In this document: one piece after another, positions 39,650 through 49,457 of the stretch
How positions within the stretch are numbered: position 1 is the first letter of the stretch
Layout: each line of letters opens with the position of its first letter
Notes under the pieces: model-generated
What the model was told of the DNA's origin: nothing
Databases searched by the model: none
Seen by the model: only the letters and a program-made list of their open reading frames with translations
From: Methanomassiliicoccaceae archaeon UBA404
Lineage (GTDB): Archaea > Thermoplasmatota > Thermoplasmata > Methanomassiliicoccales > Methanomethylophilaceae
DNA length: 64,000 bases
Direction of reading: 5' to 3'
Assembly: GCA_002498605.1 (NCBI GenBank)
Contig: DAHY01000026.1
Coordinates: forward strand, 47,353-111,352
Program-made: the position numbers and the translations under genes

Positions 39650-42600
39650 ATGGTAAGATTTTGTAAACCGGGTTCTTCCTCATACGGGAAGGATGCCGCC
39701 GATAAAGAGTGCGGCATAGCGAAAAGGATTAAACAAAATTGGATTCCGTTGGCACTTGGCTTGATAGTACTGATAGCAATAATTGCGCGAACCATATATT
39801 CTTACGGCCTGTCGGCCGGTAACGGGTTCGCACTTTCCGGTTCGAGCGCAACGGAACACCAACACACGATTGTCAGCATTCTGACAGGAACCTTCGGTTT
39901 GTCCGATCCTTCTCTCAACTACCCGTACGGCGGCACACTTATGCAGCCGCCGTTCATAGATATGATTCTGGCAGGGTTTGCATGGATACCCACGCTCCTG
40001 GGCGTGTCCGCACAGACCGCGGCAGCCGGCGCATTGGCATTCTCCGGACCCGTAGCCGCCGCGATAACCGTCATACTGGTATACATCCTGGGAAAGGAAA
40101 TGTTTGACAGAAACATCGGAATAGTCTCCGCATTCCTGTTTGCTGTTATGCCTTTGCCGGTGGTCATGTCGGTATTCTCCGACGGAACCACCATGGGAAT
40201 TCTGCTGATGTTTTTCGTAATCGCGACGCTGCTGATGTTCAGGGGAATAAAGGCTCTGTCTTCTACGGAGATCCGCGGAATAAAAGCCGCCTTCACACCC
40301 GGTGTCCTGAAATACACCATAAGCGCCGGTCTGATGTTCGCAATCATCGCACTGTCCTGGAACGGATTCATCATGATTGTGACGCTTCTGGTTTTCCTGA
40401 TGGCCGCTCAGGCAATCATATCCCGTCTCAACAAACGTGACTTCGGAGCCTCATTCGGTGCTTATGCAACCATGATTTCGATTCTGATAATAATCCCGCT
40501 GCCGTATTATGTCGCCGCCGGATTGTTCTCTTACGTATACACGGGACCGCTGTTGCTCTCGGCAATATCCGTTGCGGCCGTGGCTCTGTTCTACTATATG
40601 AGAAAGAAATCGAATCTCAAGGCATTCGTCATTCCCATACTGGCGGTCGCCGCGGCGTTTGTGGTATTGTATTTCGCCGCCCCCCAACTGTTCAGCGACG
40701 TGACCGGCGGTAATGCAATTTACGAATCATCGCTGTTGGCGGATCTGCTGAAGTCCCAGAATGTCGGAATTTCGAAGATGGCCTCTTATTACGGATGGGC
40801 CACGGTTTGGATGCCTTTCGTAATGATAGCTTATCTGTCCTACAAGCTGGATAAGAAAAATCCCTCCGAAACCAAACTTATGACGGTTCTCTGGATCACG
40901 GGAATGTTCATACTCAGCTGGCTGTCCAAAGACAATGCCATAATGGCAGGTGCGATGTATTCCATCGTCGCCGCATCCGCGTTGACTTTGCTTTACCGCT
41001 ATGTGGGCATGACGGAATATTTCAGAACCATCAGAGGCGGAGGCTGGAAGGCCAGTCTCAAGAAATTCCTTCGCCCGGAACCGTTCATTTCACTGATATG
41101 CGTACTGTGTCTGGTAATAGCGCCCAACGCGGTTCTGTTGGCGGACGCCACAACATCGTCCAACCGTGACGGAAGCAGCGGAGGTTATCTGGGCGGAATA
41201 AATTACTTTGTGGATACCGACGAAGACAATCCCACGAACATGATGTGGGATCATTATTACGATGAAACCAAAGACGGCGCTCTTGCCACATGGTTCGAAA
41301 ACTCGTCCAAAGCCGCGGACAGAGGAGGATTCGTATCGGTAACAAGCGATTCCGGACAGGGAGCGGTAGCGGTATCCAACATATTGCTTTCAAAAGGATC
41401 CGCAGGCGCAATATCCGCTATGATTATACGCATGGTACTTGCCGAAGGAGTTAACAAGTATGCGGATTTGATGGACGACGACCTGGTCGCCGGATTGAAA
41501 AAGATAATCGACAATCCGTCCGAGACCAAGGGCGACGTGTTGAAAGATTCGGAAACATACCCGGGCATCTCCGCGGATCTGAACGAAGAGAATGCGATTT
41601 ATCTCGCGGCATCAAATCTGCTGACATCCGAATTGAGCGAAACCGAGATTCACAAACTTTACAGTGAAATCCGTGAAATAAGCAACGGAGCAATCTCGTA
41701 TATCGCAATCAGCGGAGACATGCTCCCCATGTTCCAGAACGACGGTTCTCTGTTCCCCACATTGGCATATCTTAACAATTATGCCTTGGATTCCAACGGA
41801 GCTGCCAACAAATATTACAGCCACGGGTACATTCTCAATTACACAGACGCGATGTTCGAATCCTTCATCTGGAAGGCACTCATCGGGTTGAACAGCGAAA
41901 CCGGCATCAATTTCTATGCCGCGGTGTCGCTGGCACTCAGCGACGGTACCTTGGCGGCCAGCCCCGGACTCGGCCTTACGGGCTTTGAAGTCGATTACTG
42001 GCAGGTCAAATACAACCCGGATGAAGATGCAACCCTTTCCGACGGCGGATGGGTATACATGAACGGTTACGAAGCCGTTGAGAAACAGAAGAACGAAGGC
42101 GGTCTGATCAACTACCTTTCAAGCATCATGGTACTCAAAGTATCCGATTTAGACGATTCCAATGTCAAATCCGGCACGGTTACATCCGGTGGCGTCGCTT
42201 TTGCGGGAGCCAAGGTTGCGGTGTTCGAAAAGGACCCCAACGGCGTATGGGTACAGCGTTCCACAGCTTTCACCGATGAAAACGGCGAATACTCCGTTAT
42301 GGTGCCGGATGCGGATTATCAGATCAGAGTTTACGTTTCAACCGAAATGACGGTGGGAGGCACATACCTTAAGTACAACACAGGTTCCGATTTCGATTTC
42401 AGCCTTGATTCTTCCGTCATAAAAGGAAGCGTTGAAGGGGATCTTGAAGGTATGATTGTGGAAGCCGTAGGAAAGTACTCGGGCACCACGAAATCGGAAG
42501 AAATCGATAATACCGGAGTATACGAAATATCCGGATTGGTACCGGACAAGTATGACGTGTATCTCAAGCTTAACGGCAAGACAATCGACACGACCACGAT

Positions 42601-45217
42601 TACGGTATACCCCGGCAGTAATTCCGGAGTGGATTTCGGACTGTCTTCGACTTTGAAAGTTACCGTCAAAGACATATACGGCGTACCGACGGACGGAGAG
42701 GTTGTGCTTGTGAACAAGTACGACGGCACCGTCATTACAAAAACCACAGCAGACGGAATAGCGGAATTCAAAGTAATGAAGGTGAATGACGATATCGAAA
42801 ACACCGGAATGTACATTGTCTACGTGAAAGACACAATAGGCACATCTTCCGAAGTCAAGGTTTCAGGTTCATCCGCCGCCGCAAGCATAACGATATTCGA
42901 AACTGTGTCAGAAACCGGCAATAACATAACCGTCATGGCTCCCGGATATTCGTCATTCGGACAAAGCGATGTTCTGTTGCCCGGTATAGGGGATGCTGTT
43001 TACACACTGGTTTACAAAAACGGCGAAGTCAGAACATATTCCGTGAAAGACGGATTTAGTGAATTCGTCAATGACGTTGTTGAATTTAACGCGGAACTGA
43101 AGTCAAAATCCGATACCGCGATCCAGGGAACGATAACGTTCTACGGCGAAGACGGAGTGACGTTCACGTATGCTTCCGACGAGGAAGGGAAAGTGACCGC
43201 CAAAGTATTGCCGGGCACGTATACGGTATCGGTGGTAGGCAAGAACGGAACCTGCTTGATTCAGGATGAAGTAGTGGTTCCGGGCACGACGGCAGAGGAC
43301 GCAACCGTGTTCAAAACGGACACCGGCCGCACCGTGAAGGCTACCTTCACGTTCAGTTCTTCGACGGACGGTTCCAAAGGAGTACCGTTTACGAAAGTAA
43401 AGTTTGTAGTTGAAACCGAAGGCAAGGAATACACAATTTACGGAACCACCGATTCGTCAGGAGTGGCGTCCGTAACGGTTCCCAAATCCGCCAATGTCAA
43501 AGTTTCAATAGACGACGGCGGAATCGGAGTAATGGAGTGGATCGCCAAAGAGAACGATGTGGGTACGGGCACTTCCACAACCTTCAGTGTAAGCAGTTCC
43601 AAGATGGATAAGCCGGAAATAGATCTGGAGAACACCTGGCTTTGGCCTTCTTCCGATTTAAGCGGAAAGCCGTCTTACAAAGTCGCGGACGACGCATCGG
43701 ACAATAAAGTGAAAGTCAGTCCCGGCACATACTACTGCATTGTGAAAGAAAGCAGCGGTTTGTACACTTACAGTAAAGTAAAAGTGTACTACGGACACGA
43801 TGAATTGTATCACGACTCCGAAACCGTTGTTGACAATCTCAGTCTTCTGACGGTTACGGCACCCGATGATTCAAAAGTAACCGTCGAAGCCCATCCGGAT
43901 TCCGAAGGCGCGAAATACTACAAGGTTAAGTTCGACGCCGATACGATACAATATCTTATGACAGACGGAGAATATCTGTTCAAGGCCGTAAAGGATGACA
44001 ACATATCATACGCACTGATCACTGTTCCTTCTTCGGACACTGTCGATCTTACTTCCTACTTTGAGAAGAAAGCAACTCTCAAAGGATACCTGGGGGTCGA
44101 CGGTGACGGTGTCGCCGAAATCGATATTGACGGTGTCAAGTTATTTACGAAAGTAAAGAAGGGAGTTTATTCGGTGGACGTGCCCGAAATGGCAGGTAAA
44201 TCGGCTATCTTCGATGTCAAACTGACGTACAAGCCGTCCGATTCCGAATATACTTACGAATACGCAGGCACATTCTCTGTCAGTATACCCGAATCCGAAG
44301 GAGAAGACGTTCAGGTAATCACGACCAACGCGTACCTGAGGGGAGACGGCACAATTGCCGTAACAAGCGATGAACTCGTGATAGCGGCCGATATCACTCA
44401 TATCGACGATAATGGATTCACGTTTGAAATGACGGTTACGCCCGCTGCCGGTTCTGAAGGCATAAAGACCTATGCAGTAAAGGCAGTCGGACCCTGGCAG
44501 CTTGACAAATCCTATGTTTTCACAATAACGGACGAGACAGTCGAGCACCTGACAATCAACGGAATTTTCAGCCCGTCCAATGTAAACGACCGCGATAAGG
44601 ACATGAAAGTCTCTATTGTCAACCTTGAAGGAAAAGCGGAAGCCACCGGCGAGATATCCGGTATATACATGCCGTCCGAAAATCCTGCGGATAAGGTGAC
44701 TGTAACGGTATCCGGAGACAACGGAGCGGCATCCGATCTGATTACCGACAACGAGTACATCTATGCCATAACCATGAGGAATTATGCCAACAAAGAGGTG
44801 ACAGTCGAACTCAGCGTATCCGGCGTCAGCGGAGAATGGATTTACGTTGTATCCGACGAAAGCGGAAGAAAGATTGTAACCGACTACTCAGTTGAAAAGG
44901 GTTTGACACTGTCCGGCAATTCAAAGACGGTTCTTCATGTGAAACTCATGAACGTTAACGGCGGACTCACGGACATTCCCGAAGTAACCGTTAATGTGGC
45001 AGTCCCTGCGGGTGTCGTCATAGACAAGAATGTTCTGACGCTAGAACCGGAAGAAATCAAACTGGATTCGTCCTTGTCCGTTGAAGGTAACAACGTGTAT
45101 GATACCGGAAACGCAATGCAAACCGCATTCTGGGTGTTTGCCGTATTGAGTATTATAATGATAGCGCTGATAGTATGGTTAGGTTCCAAGAGGGGGGTGT
45201 TCTCACGAAGAAAGTGA
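39650..45217 (+). CDS. Giant STT3-fold membrane protein with changed active-site motif and long extracellular beta-repeat region
   Basis: 1855 residues. Residues 30-500 hold about a dozen membrane helices with STT3/AglB landmarks (YPYGGTLMQPPFIDM at 91-105, SDGTTMG where AglB has DHH, AIYESS at 356 like the TIxE loop). The segment aligned with the sequon-binding WWDYG reads TSDSG (565-569), keeping only Asp and Gly, and the first-loop Asp is not visible. Residues about 840-1800 look like several carboxypeptidase-regulatory/Ig-like units (AFTDENGEYSVMVPDADYQIRV, TADGIAEFKV, SDEEGKVTAKVLPGTYTVSV). A last helix (AFWVFAVLSIIMIALIVWLG) and SRRK end it. It may be an OST variant or a non-catalytic relative. 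It is coupled to the next gene. Confidence 0.85.
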   Translation: MVRFCKPGSSSYGKDAADKECGIAKRIKQNWIPLALGLIVLIAIIARTIYSYGLSAGNGFALSGSSATEHQHTIVSILTGTFGLSDPSLNYPYGGTLMQPPFIDMILAGFAWIPTLLGVSAQTAAAGALAFSGPVAAAITVILVYILGKEMFDRNIGIVSAFLFAVMPLPVVMSVFSDGTTMGILLMFFVIATLLMFRGIKALSSTEIRGIKAAFTPGVLKYTISAGLMFAIIALSWNGFIMIVTLLVFLMAAQAIISRLNKRDFGASFGAYATMISILIIIPLPYYVAAGLFSYVYTGPLLLSAISVAAVALFYYMRKKSNLKAFVIPILAVAAAFVVLYFAAPQLFSDVTGGNAIYESSLLADLLKSQNVGISKMASYYGWATVWMPFVMIAYLSYKLDKKNPSETKLMTVLWITGMFILSWLSKDNAIMAGAMYSIVAASALTLLYRYVGMTEYFRTIRGGGWKASLKKFLRPEPFISLICVLCLVIAPNAVLLADATTSSNRDGSSGGYLGGINYFVDTDEDNPTNMMWDHYYDETKDGALATWFENSSKAADRGGFVSVTSDSGQGAVAVSNILLSKGSAGAISAMIIRMVLAEGVNKYADLMDDDLVAGLKKIIDNPSETKGDVLKDSETYPGISADLNEENAIYLAASNLLTSELSETEIHKLYSEIREISNGAISYIAISGDMLPMFQNDGSLFPTLAYLNNYALDSNGAANKYYSHGYILNYTDAMFESFIWKALIGLNSETGINFYAAVSLALSDGTLAASPGLGLTGFEVDYWQVKYNPDEDATLSDGGWVYMNGYEAVEKQKNEGGLINYLSSIMVLKVSDLDDSNVKSGTVTSGGVAFAGAKVAVFEKDPNGVWVQRSTAFTDENGEYSVMVPDADYQIRVYVSTEMTVGGTYLKYNTGSDFDFSLDSSVIKGSVEGDLEGMIVEAVGKYSGTTKSEEIDNTGVYEISGLVPDKYDVYLKLNGKTIDTTTITVYPGSNSGVDFGLSSTLKVTVKDIYGVPTDGEVVLVNKYDGTVITKTTADGIAEFKVMKVNDDIENTGMYIVYVKDTIGTSSEVKVSGSSAAASITIFETVSETGNNITVMAPGYSSFGQSDVLLPGIGDAVYTLVYKNGEVRTYSVKDGFSEFVNDVVEFNAELKSKSDTAIQGTITFYGEDGVTFTYASDEEGKVTAKVLPGTYTVSVVGKNGTCLIQDEVVVPGTTAEDATVFKTDTGRTVKATFTFSSSTDGSKGVPFTKVKFVVETEGKEYTIYGTTDSSGVASVTVPKSANVKVSIDDGGIGVMEWIAKENDVGTGTSTTFSVSSSKMDKPEIDLENTWLWPSSDLSGKPSYKVADDASDNKVKVSPGTYYCIVKESSGLYTYSKVKVYYGHDELYHDSETVVDNLSLLTVTAPDDSKVTVEAHPDSEGAKYYKVKFDADTIQYLMTDGEYLFKAVKDDNISYALITVPSSDTVDLTSYFEKKATLKGYLGVDGDGVAEIDIDGVKLFTKVKKGVYSVDVPEMAGKSAIFDVKLTYKPSDSEYTYEYAGTFSVSIPESEGEDVQVITTNAYLRGDGTIAVTSDELVIAADITHIDDNGFTFEMTVTPAAGSEGIKTYAVKAVGPWQLDKSYVFTITDETVEHLTINGIFSPSNVNDRDKDMKVSIVNLEGKAEATGEISGIYMPSENPADKVTVTVSGDNGAASDLITDNEYIYAITMRNYANKEVTVELSVSGVSGEWIYVVSDESGRKIVTDYSVEKGLTLSGNSKTVLHVKLMNVNGGLTDIPEVTVNVAVPAGVVIDKNVLTLEPEEIKLDSSLSVEGNNVYDTGNAMQTAFWVFAVLSIIMIALIVWLGSKRGVFSRRK

Positions 45218-45978
45218 TTCAGACACTGGGAGCAGTGTCTCTGCTTATGTTGGTGGGACTGTTTGCAATGGTCTCCGTGGATGATTCGTACGCCGAATAT
45301 TTCGACGTATATCCCGACGATGAATTCATCGTAAAGACCGGCGGTACGGTCAAGTACGAAGCAAAGTTCTACGACAGCGAACTGGGATCCGCCACCGTGA
45401 ATTACACGGCATATCTGGTTAATTCCAACGGAGACAAGCAATCGGGCGCGGTATCGCCTTCAACTTGGGCTTCTACTACAACAAGCCATACCAAAACGGT
45501 AACTGTTACGGCACCGAGTACGGCCGGAACCTACCGGTTGGTGGTGGAATACGAAACCAACGGGGATGACGTTAAGAAAGGCATGAGTCAGGCCGCCGTC
45601 AAAGTTGTGGTACCCCTGACCCTTTCCGCGGAAATAGTCAATAACAGTAACACCATGGGTTCAAAAACCGTAATGTTCCAGGTTGACGGCAAACTTGTGG
45701 AAGGCAGTGAGCAGACCGTGGAAAAACTTGCGTTCAACGCCAAGAAAACCGTGACTTACGAATGGGTGACCGATTCTCTCGGCGAAGGAAGACACACGTA
45801 TACTCTGGTAACGGAAGACGGGGATATTATCAAAACCGGCGAGTTCTACTTGGGACACAAGGATTACCAATGGGCGACCATAATAATGGGAATCCTGTTC
45901 GTAATATTGCTCATTGCACTGATATACGTGGTCCGCAAACCCGTGAAGAACTACGGCAAGCCCAAGGGAAGACGTTAA
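45214..45978 (+). CDS. Signal-peptide, single-helix-anchored surface protein partnered with the STT3-like gene
   Basis: 254 residues from GTG 45214, which overlaps the previous stop as GTGA; an in-frame ATG at 45175 would put charged residues before the signal peptide. Residues 2-22 are a hydrophobic export signal with a possible cut after SYA. The extracellular part is beta-rich (TVTAPSTAGTYRLVVEYETNG, AFNAKKTVTYEWVTDSLGEGRHTYTL), like CARDB or Ig-type adhesion modules. A C-terminal helix (TIIMGILFVILLIALIYVV) and basic tail anchor it. The family is not recognised; coupling suggests a complex with the STT3-like protein. Confidence 0.75.
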   Translation: MIQTLGAVSLLMLVGLFAMVSVDDSYAEYFDVYPDDEFIVKTGGTVKYEAKFYDSELGSATVNYTAYLVNSNGDKQSGAVSPSTWASTTTSHTKTVTVTAPSTAGTYRLVVEYETNGDDVKKGMSQAAVKVVVPLTLSAEIVNNSNTMGSKTVMFQVDGKLVEGSEQTVEKLAFNAKKTVTYEWVTDSLGEGRHTYTLVTEDGDIIKTGEFYLGHKDYQWATIIMGILFVILLIALIYVVRKPVKNYGKPKGRR

Positions 45979-46006
45979 ACATCAATATGGGGGAAACCCC
46001 ATAATT

Positions 46007-46591
46007 TTATATTTTCGACATTACGACAGCGGTAGCCACGTCCGAACGCGTACGTTCCATAACGCCTCTGGCTATGTCCTGTTTCCTTCTCAGCGGAATA
46101 ATGGCATCGGGAACATCGAACATGAGTACGCTTTGAACGATATACTCCATTGTTTCAAATACGGAAGTTGCCGTGTCCAAATCTCCGGTCATCAGTTTCT
46201 TGAGAACGACTCTTCTCAATTCGCCCACAACATCCGCCAATCCCAATATCCAGGAACCTTCGTCAATCGATAAATCTTCAAACGACGGTATCCTGTTTTC
46301 AAAAATTATATCGCCGAGAATTACAGCTTCGGCATATTCGGACAAAGCATCCGAAGCGGGGCCGGCGCATCCGAGCGACGGTTCTTCCTTTATATCGGAC
46401 ACAAGCGCACGGGCAAGTTCCTTCATTTTTTCGGTTTCGACGTTATCAATCTGACCGTTGTGGGCGGAATGAATCACTCTTTTGGAGCTTCTGATGATTT
46501 CCCTGGACATCCGTATGGCTTTCTCTCTGCTTTTCTCGGCTTCTGCAAAGCGGTCGGCGGCAGAAATCAAGGCCTTTTCGAATTCGGACAT
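46007..46591 (-). CDS. Translin family protein
   Basis: 194 residues, all helical. REIIRSSKRVIHSAHNGQID and the acidic E/D residues in EYAEAVILGDII and ILGLADVVGELRRVVLKKLM match archaeal translins (COG2178), which bind RNA and may act as nucleases with a TRAX-like site. It is the last gene of hypB-purD-truA-translin and converges on the surface protein gene with a 28-base gap. Confidence 0.85.
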   Translation of the reverse strand: MSEFEKALISAADRFAEAEKSREKAIRMSREIIRSSKRVIHSAHNGQIDNVETEKMKELARALVSDIKEEPSLGCAGPASDALSEYAEAVILGDIIFENRIPSFEDLSIDEGSWILGLADVVGELRRVVLKKLMTGDLDTATSVFETMEYIVQSVLMFDVPDAIIPLRRKQDIARGVMERTRSDVATAVVMSKI

Positions 46592-46613
46592 ACCCCGACA
46601 TAGCGTTCGGGGT

Positions 46614-47390
46614 TTAAAGAGAAGCGAAGAACGTATCCCTGATTTTGTTTCTGTAAATCTCTTCGTTCAATTTACGTTCGTACATTGTTTTTACAGGTTT
46701 GCGGAAATCGACATCGTTGTACACAACATCCATCAGGGTCAGGGTATCCCCTCTGAGGGTTCCCATGTGAATATTTTCCCCGTTCAGTGCCCTCAGAACT
46801 TCATCGAAATCCGCACGGTTCATACCCACCATCGCGATGGCGGAAGCCATTCTCCTTACCTGCTGCCAAAGAAAGAATCTTGCGCTGCAGTCATAAATCA
46901 AAAAATCATCTTCTATTTTAATTTCGGAAGATACCACATTGTTCAATGTGGGCTTTCCGTCATATTTGCAGAATCTGGAAAAATCATGTTCTCCGAGGAA
47001 CAGGGAAGCGCATTTTTCCGCCCGGTCCGCATCTATGCCTTTCGCAGGCATTATGTAACGGTAATGGCGCAGATAGGCGTATCTGGGTTTAAAATTCTCG
47101 GGCACCTTTGCGTATGAACGGTAGAAGATGCCGCGGGATACCGAGTTCAGAGATCTGAGAAGAGCATCCGGATCTTTCGTACCTGTTTCAAACATAGCCA
47201 CATTTCCCAGGGCGTTCACTCCTCTGTCGGTCCGGCTGGATAACTTCAATGAAAAATCAATGTTGTCAGAACCGTATACGGTAATCAGATTCCTGAGAAT
47301 CTCGCTTTCCACGGTTCGCAATCCCGGCTGTCTCTGAGACCCGTGAAACCCCTCGCCCATATAGGCGATTTTTACTGCAAGCTTAGTCAT
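46614..47390 (-). CDS. truA: tRNA pseudouridine synthase A
   Basis: 258 residues. The catalytic aspartate is in LSSRTDRGVNALGNV near residue 55. Other family blocks are KIAYMGEGFHGSQRQPG, YRYIMP, FSRFCKYD and FFLWQQVRRMASAI. It forms pseudouridine at positions 38-40 of tRNA anticodon arms. It overlaps purD by 8 bases. Confidence 0.95.
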   Translation of the reverse strand: MTKLAVKIAYMGEGFHGSQRQPGLRTVESEILRNLITVYGSDNIDFSLKLSSRTDRGVNALGNVAMFETGTKDPDALLRSLNSVSRGIFYRSYAKVPENFKPRYAYLRHYRYIMPAKGIDADRAEKCASLFLGEHDFSRFCKYDGKPTLNNVVSSEIKIEDDFLIYDCSARFFLWQQVRRMASAIAMVGMNRADFDEVLRALNGENIHMGTLRGDTLTLMDVVYNDVDFRKPVKTMYERKLNEEIYRNKIRDTFFASL

Positions 47391-48708
47391 CTCCGCGGAT
47401 CTCTTTCATGTGGTCCACTCTGCGCTGTATAAGTGCCAGAGTACCGATATCGTGTCTGACTGTGATTCCGTCGCTCATCACGAATTCAAGAGCGGTTTCA
47501 CAGTTCCACTCCGCGTTCTTCAGAGAATCGCTTATGCCTACCATACCGATGGAACGGGAAGTCCCCGTCACAACCTTATTGTTCTTTATGTCCACGTTGG
47601 CATAGTACATCCTTGCGCCGGATTCTTTGATTCTCTCTTCGTTGACTCTTATTTCGTGACCCGGTTCGGGAACCGTTCCGTATCCTTTCGGGACCACATA
47701 CTTGCAGACCGTGGCTTTGTTTGCGAACCTGACATTTTCGGACAAAGTCCCCTTGGCCATGTCCCAACAGATTTTCTCGAAATTATCTTCGAGTATGGGT
47801 AAAACATTCATTGCCTCCGGGTCTCCGAATCTGGCATTTATCTCTATGATTTTCGGGCCGTCCCGGGTAAGCATGAACTGACCGTACATCACTCCTCTGT
47901 ACGGACATCCGTCATCGGACATCGCTTTTACAATCTGCCTGAGAATTTTCAAAGAGCCCTCTCTGTCTTTTTTGTTGATGAAAGGCAGCAGGTGATCGGC
48001 ATCGGAATAAGATCCCATTCCTCCCGTATTCGGTCCCACGTCCCCTTCGTAAGCTCTTTTGTGATCCTGGACGATCGGCATCGGTGCGATGGTTTTTCCG
48101 TCACAGAAGACCATTTGAGTAAATTCTTCTCCGACGGCTTTTTCTTCTATAATCACACCCGCTTTTCCGATATTCTGATCGAAGATTTCGTGAACGTACT
48201 CCATTATGTCCTTCAGCGAATGCAGATGTTCCCCTTCGACCTTTACTCCCTTTCCCCCGGTGAGTCCCACGGGTTTTACCACAATTTCGTAATTCAGGGT
48301 TTTAAGGTAGTCCTCTATTCCGTCCGGGCTGTCAAAAGAGGCATAACCCAGATTGCCGTCCACGTTGTATCTGTGAACCAGGTCCCTCATGAACGATTTT
48401 GACGTTTCTATCCGCGCGGCGGCTTTGTTGGGCGACGCGCAGGGTATGCCCGCGTTTTCCAAAGCATCGACAATGCCCTTTTCCAAAGGGGCTTCGGGAC
48501 CCACGAAAGCCAAATCCACGTTTTTCGTCTTTGCGTATTCGACTATGCGCCCAATATCCCCCTCATCGGAGAACATGAAATCCTTGGCCATGCGGATGAT
48601 GCCCGGATTACCGTTTTTCATTACGGCGTACACTTCGGATCCTGCTCTGCAAAACGCTTCCACGGCGGCACATTCCCTTCCGCCGCCTCCAATGGTTAGT
48701 ACCTTCAT
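47383..48708 (-). CDS. purD: Phosphoribosylamine-glycine ligase (GAR synthetase)
   Basis: 441 residues with the ATP-grasp fold. Recognisable parts are VLTIGGGGRECA at the start, AFVGPEAPLEKGIVDAL, VVKPVGLTGGKGVKV, MPIVQDHKRAYEGDVGPNTGGMG and IEINARFGDPE. It is the second step of purine synthesis. It sits between hypB (10 bases) and truA (8-base overlap), an operon of mixed function. Confidence 0.96.
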   Translation of the reverse strand: MKVLTIGGGGRECAAVEAFCRAGSEVYAVMKNGNPGIIRMAKDFMFSDEGDIGRIVEYAKTKNVDLAFVGPEAPLEKGIVDALENAGIPCASPNKAAARIETSKSFMRDLVHRYNVDGNLGYASFDSPDGIEDYLKTLNYEIVVKPVGLTGGKGVKVEGEHLHSLKDIMEYVHEIFDQNIGKAGVIIEEKAVGEEFTQMVFCDGKTIAPMPIVQDHKRAYEGDVGPNTGGMGSYSDADHLLPFINKKDREGSLKILRQIVKAMSDDGCPYRGVMYGQFMLTRDGPKIIEINARFGDPEAMNVLPILEDNFEKICWDMAKGTLSENVRFANKATVCKYVVPKGYGTVPEPGHEIRVNEERIKESGARMYYANVDIKNNKVVTGTSRSIGMVGISDSLKNAEWNCETALEFVMSDGITVRHDIGTLALIQRRVDHMKEIRGDD

Positions 48709-48718
48709 CGAAACAGCC

Positions 48719-49369
48719 TCACATATTCAGAGCAGCCAGTATTTCGTCCACGCCTTGGCCGGTTCTTACGCTGCACTTGTATATTTCTTTCAGGCCGCCC
48801 ATCAGTTTCTTGTAATCTTCGGCTATGATTTCCGGATTGACCCCGACCGCATCGGCAATATCCATTTTGTTCAAAACGGCAAAATCGGAATGAAGGAATA
48901 TGCTGTGGTGTTTTCTGACCATATCATCCCCTTCGGTTGTGGATATCACCGCGACTCTGTAATCCGTGCCCAACGGGAAATCCGCCGGGCAAACCAGGTT
49001 ACCGACGTTCTCTATGAACAAAACATCATAATTTTCCAAATCTGCCTTTTCCAAAGCCTTTGTTATAAGATTGGAATCCAGGTGACATTCGGAGCCGGTG
49101 TTACAGTTGATCACATCCATCCCGGACGCTTTCATTCTTGCAAAATCATCATCACCGATAACGTCGCCCGCGATTGCCAGTACCCGAACGCCTTTGTCCC
49201 TTAGCTTCTCGGCCAATTTGATTATCAGTGAAGTTTTGCCGGCGCCTATGGATCCCATGAAGTCGACGGATTTGATATTGTGCTCTTTGAGCAAACGATA
49301 ATTCTTATGGGCCAATTTGGAATTTTCCTTGAGGACATCGAATTCCATACCCACCTGTACGAAGTGCAT
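48719..49369 (-). CDS. hypB: Hydrogenase nickel incorporation protein HypB
   Basis: 216 residues. The GTPase motifs are FMGSIGAGKTSL (P loop), LAIAGDVIGDDD, FIENVGNLVCP and VLNKMDIAD. It delivers nickel to NiFe hydrogenases. The usual N-terminal histidine-rich nickel store is absent. ATG 49348 (residue 8), with GGTGG just upstream, is an alternative start; a TATA-like element about 25 bases before 49369 supports the longer form. No hypA lies next to it. hypE is 13 kb away. Confidence 0.93.
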   Translation of the reverse strand: MHFVQVGMEFDVLKENSKLAHKNYRLLKEHNIKSVDFMGSIGAGKTSLIIKLAEKLRDKGVRVLAIAGDVIGDDDFARMKASGMDVINCNTGSECHLDSNLITKALEKADLENYDVLFIENVGNLVCPADFPLGTDYRVAVISTTEGDDMVRKHHSIFLHSDFAVLNKMDIADAVGVNPEIIAEDYKKLMGGLKEIYKCSVRTGQGVDEILAALNM

Positions 49370-49457
49370 AAATCGTGAACATCATTTCCCGTAATAATAC
49401 TAACCGCGAAAATGCGGAAATAATCATAAAGCCGAAGTTAGATGGGGGGGTGTTCAA

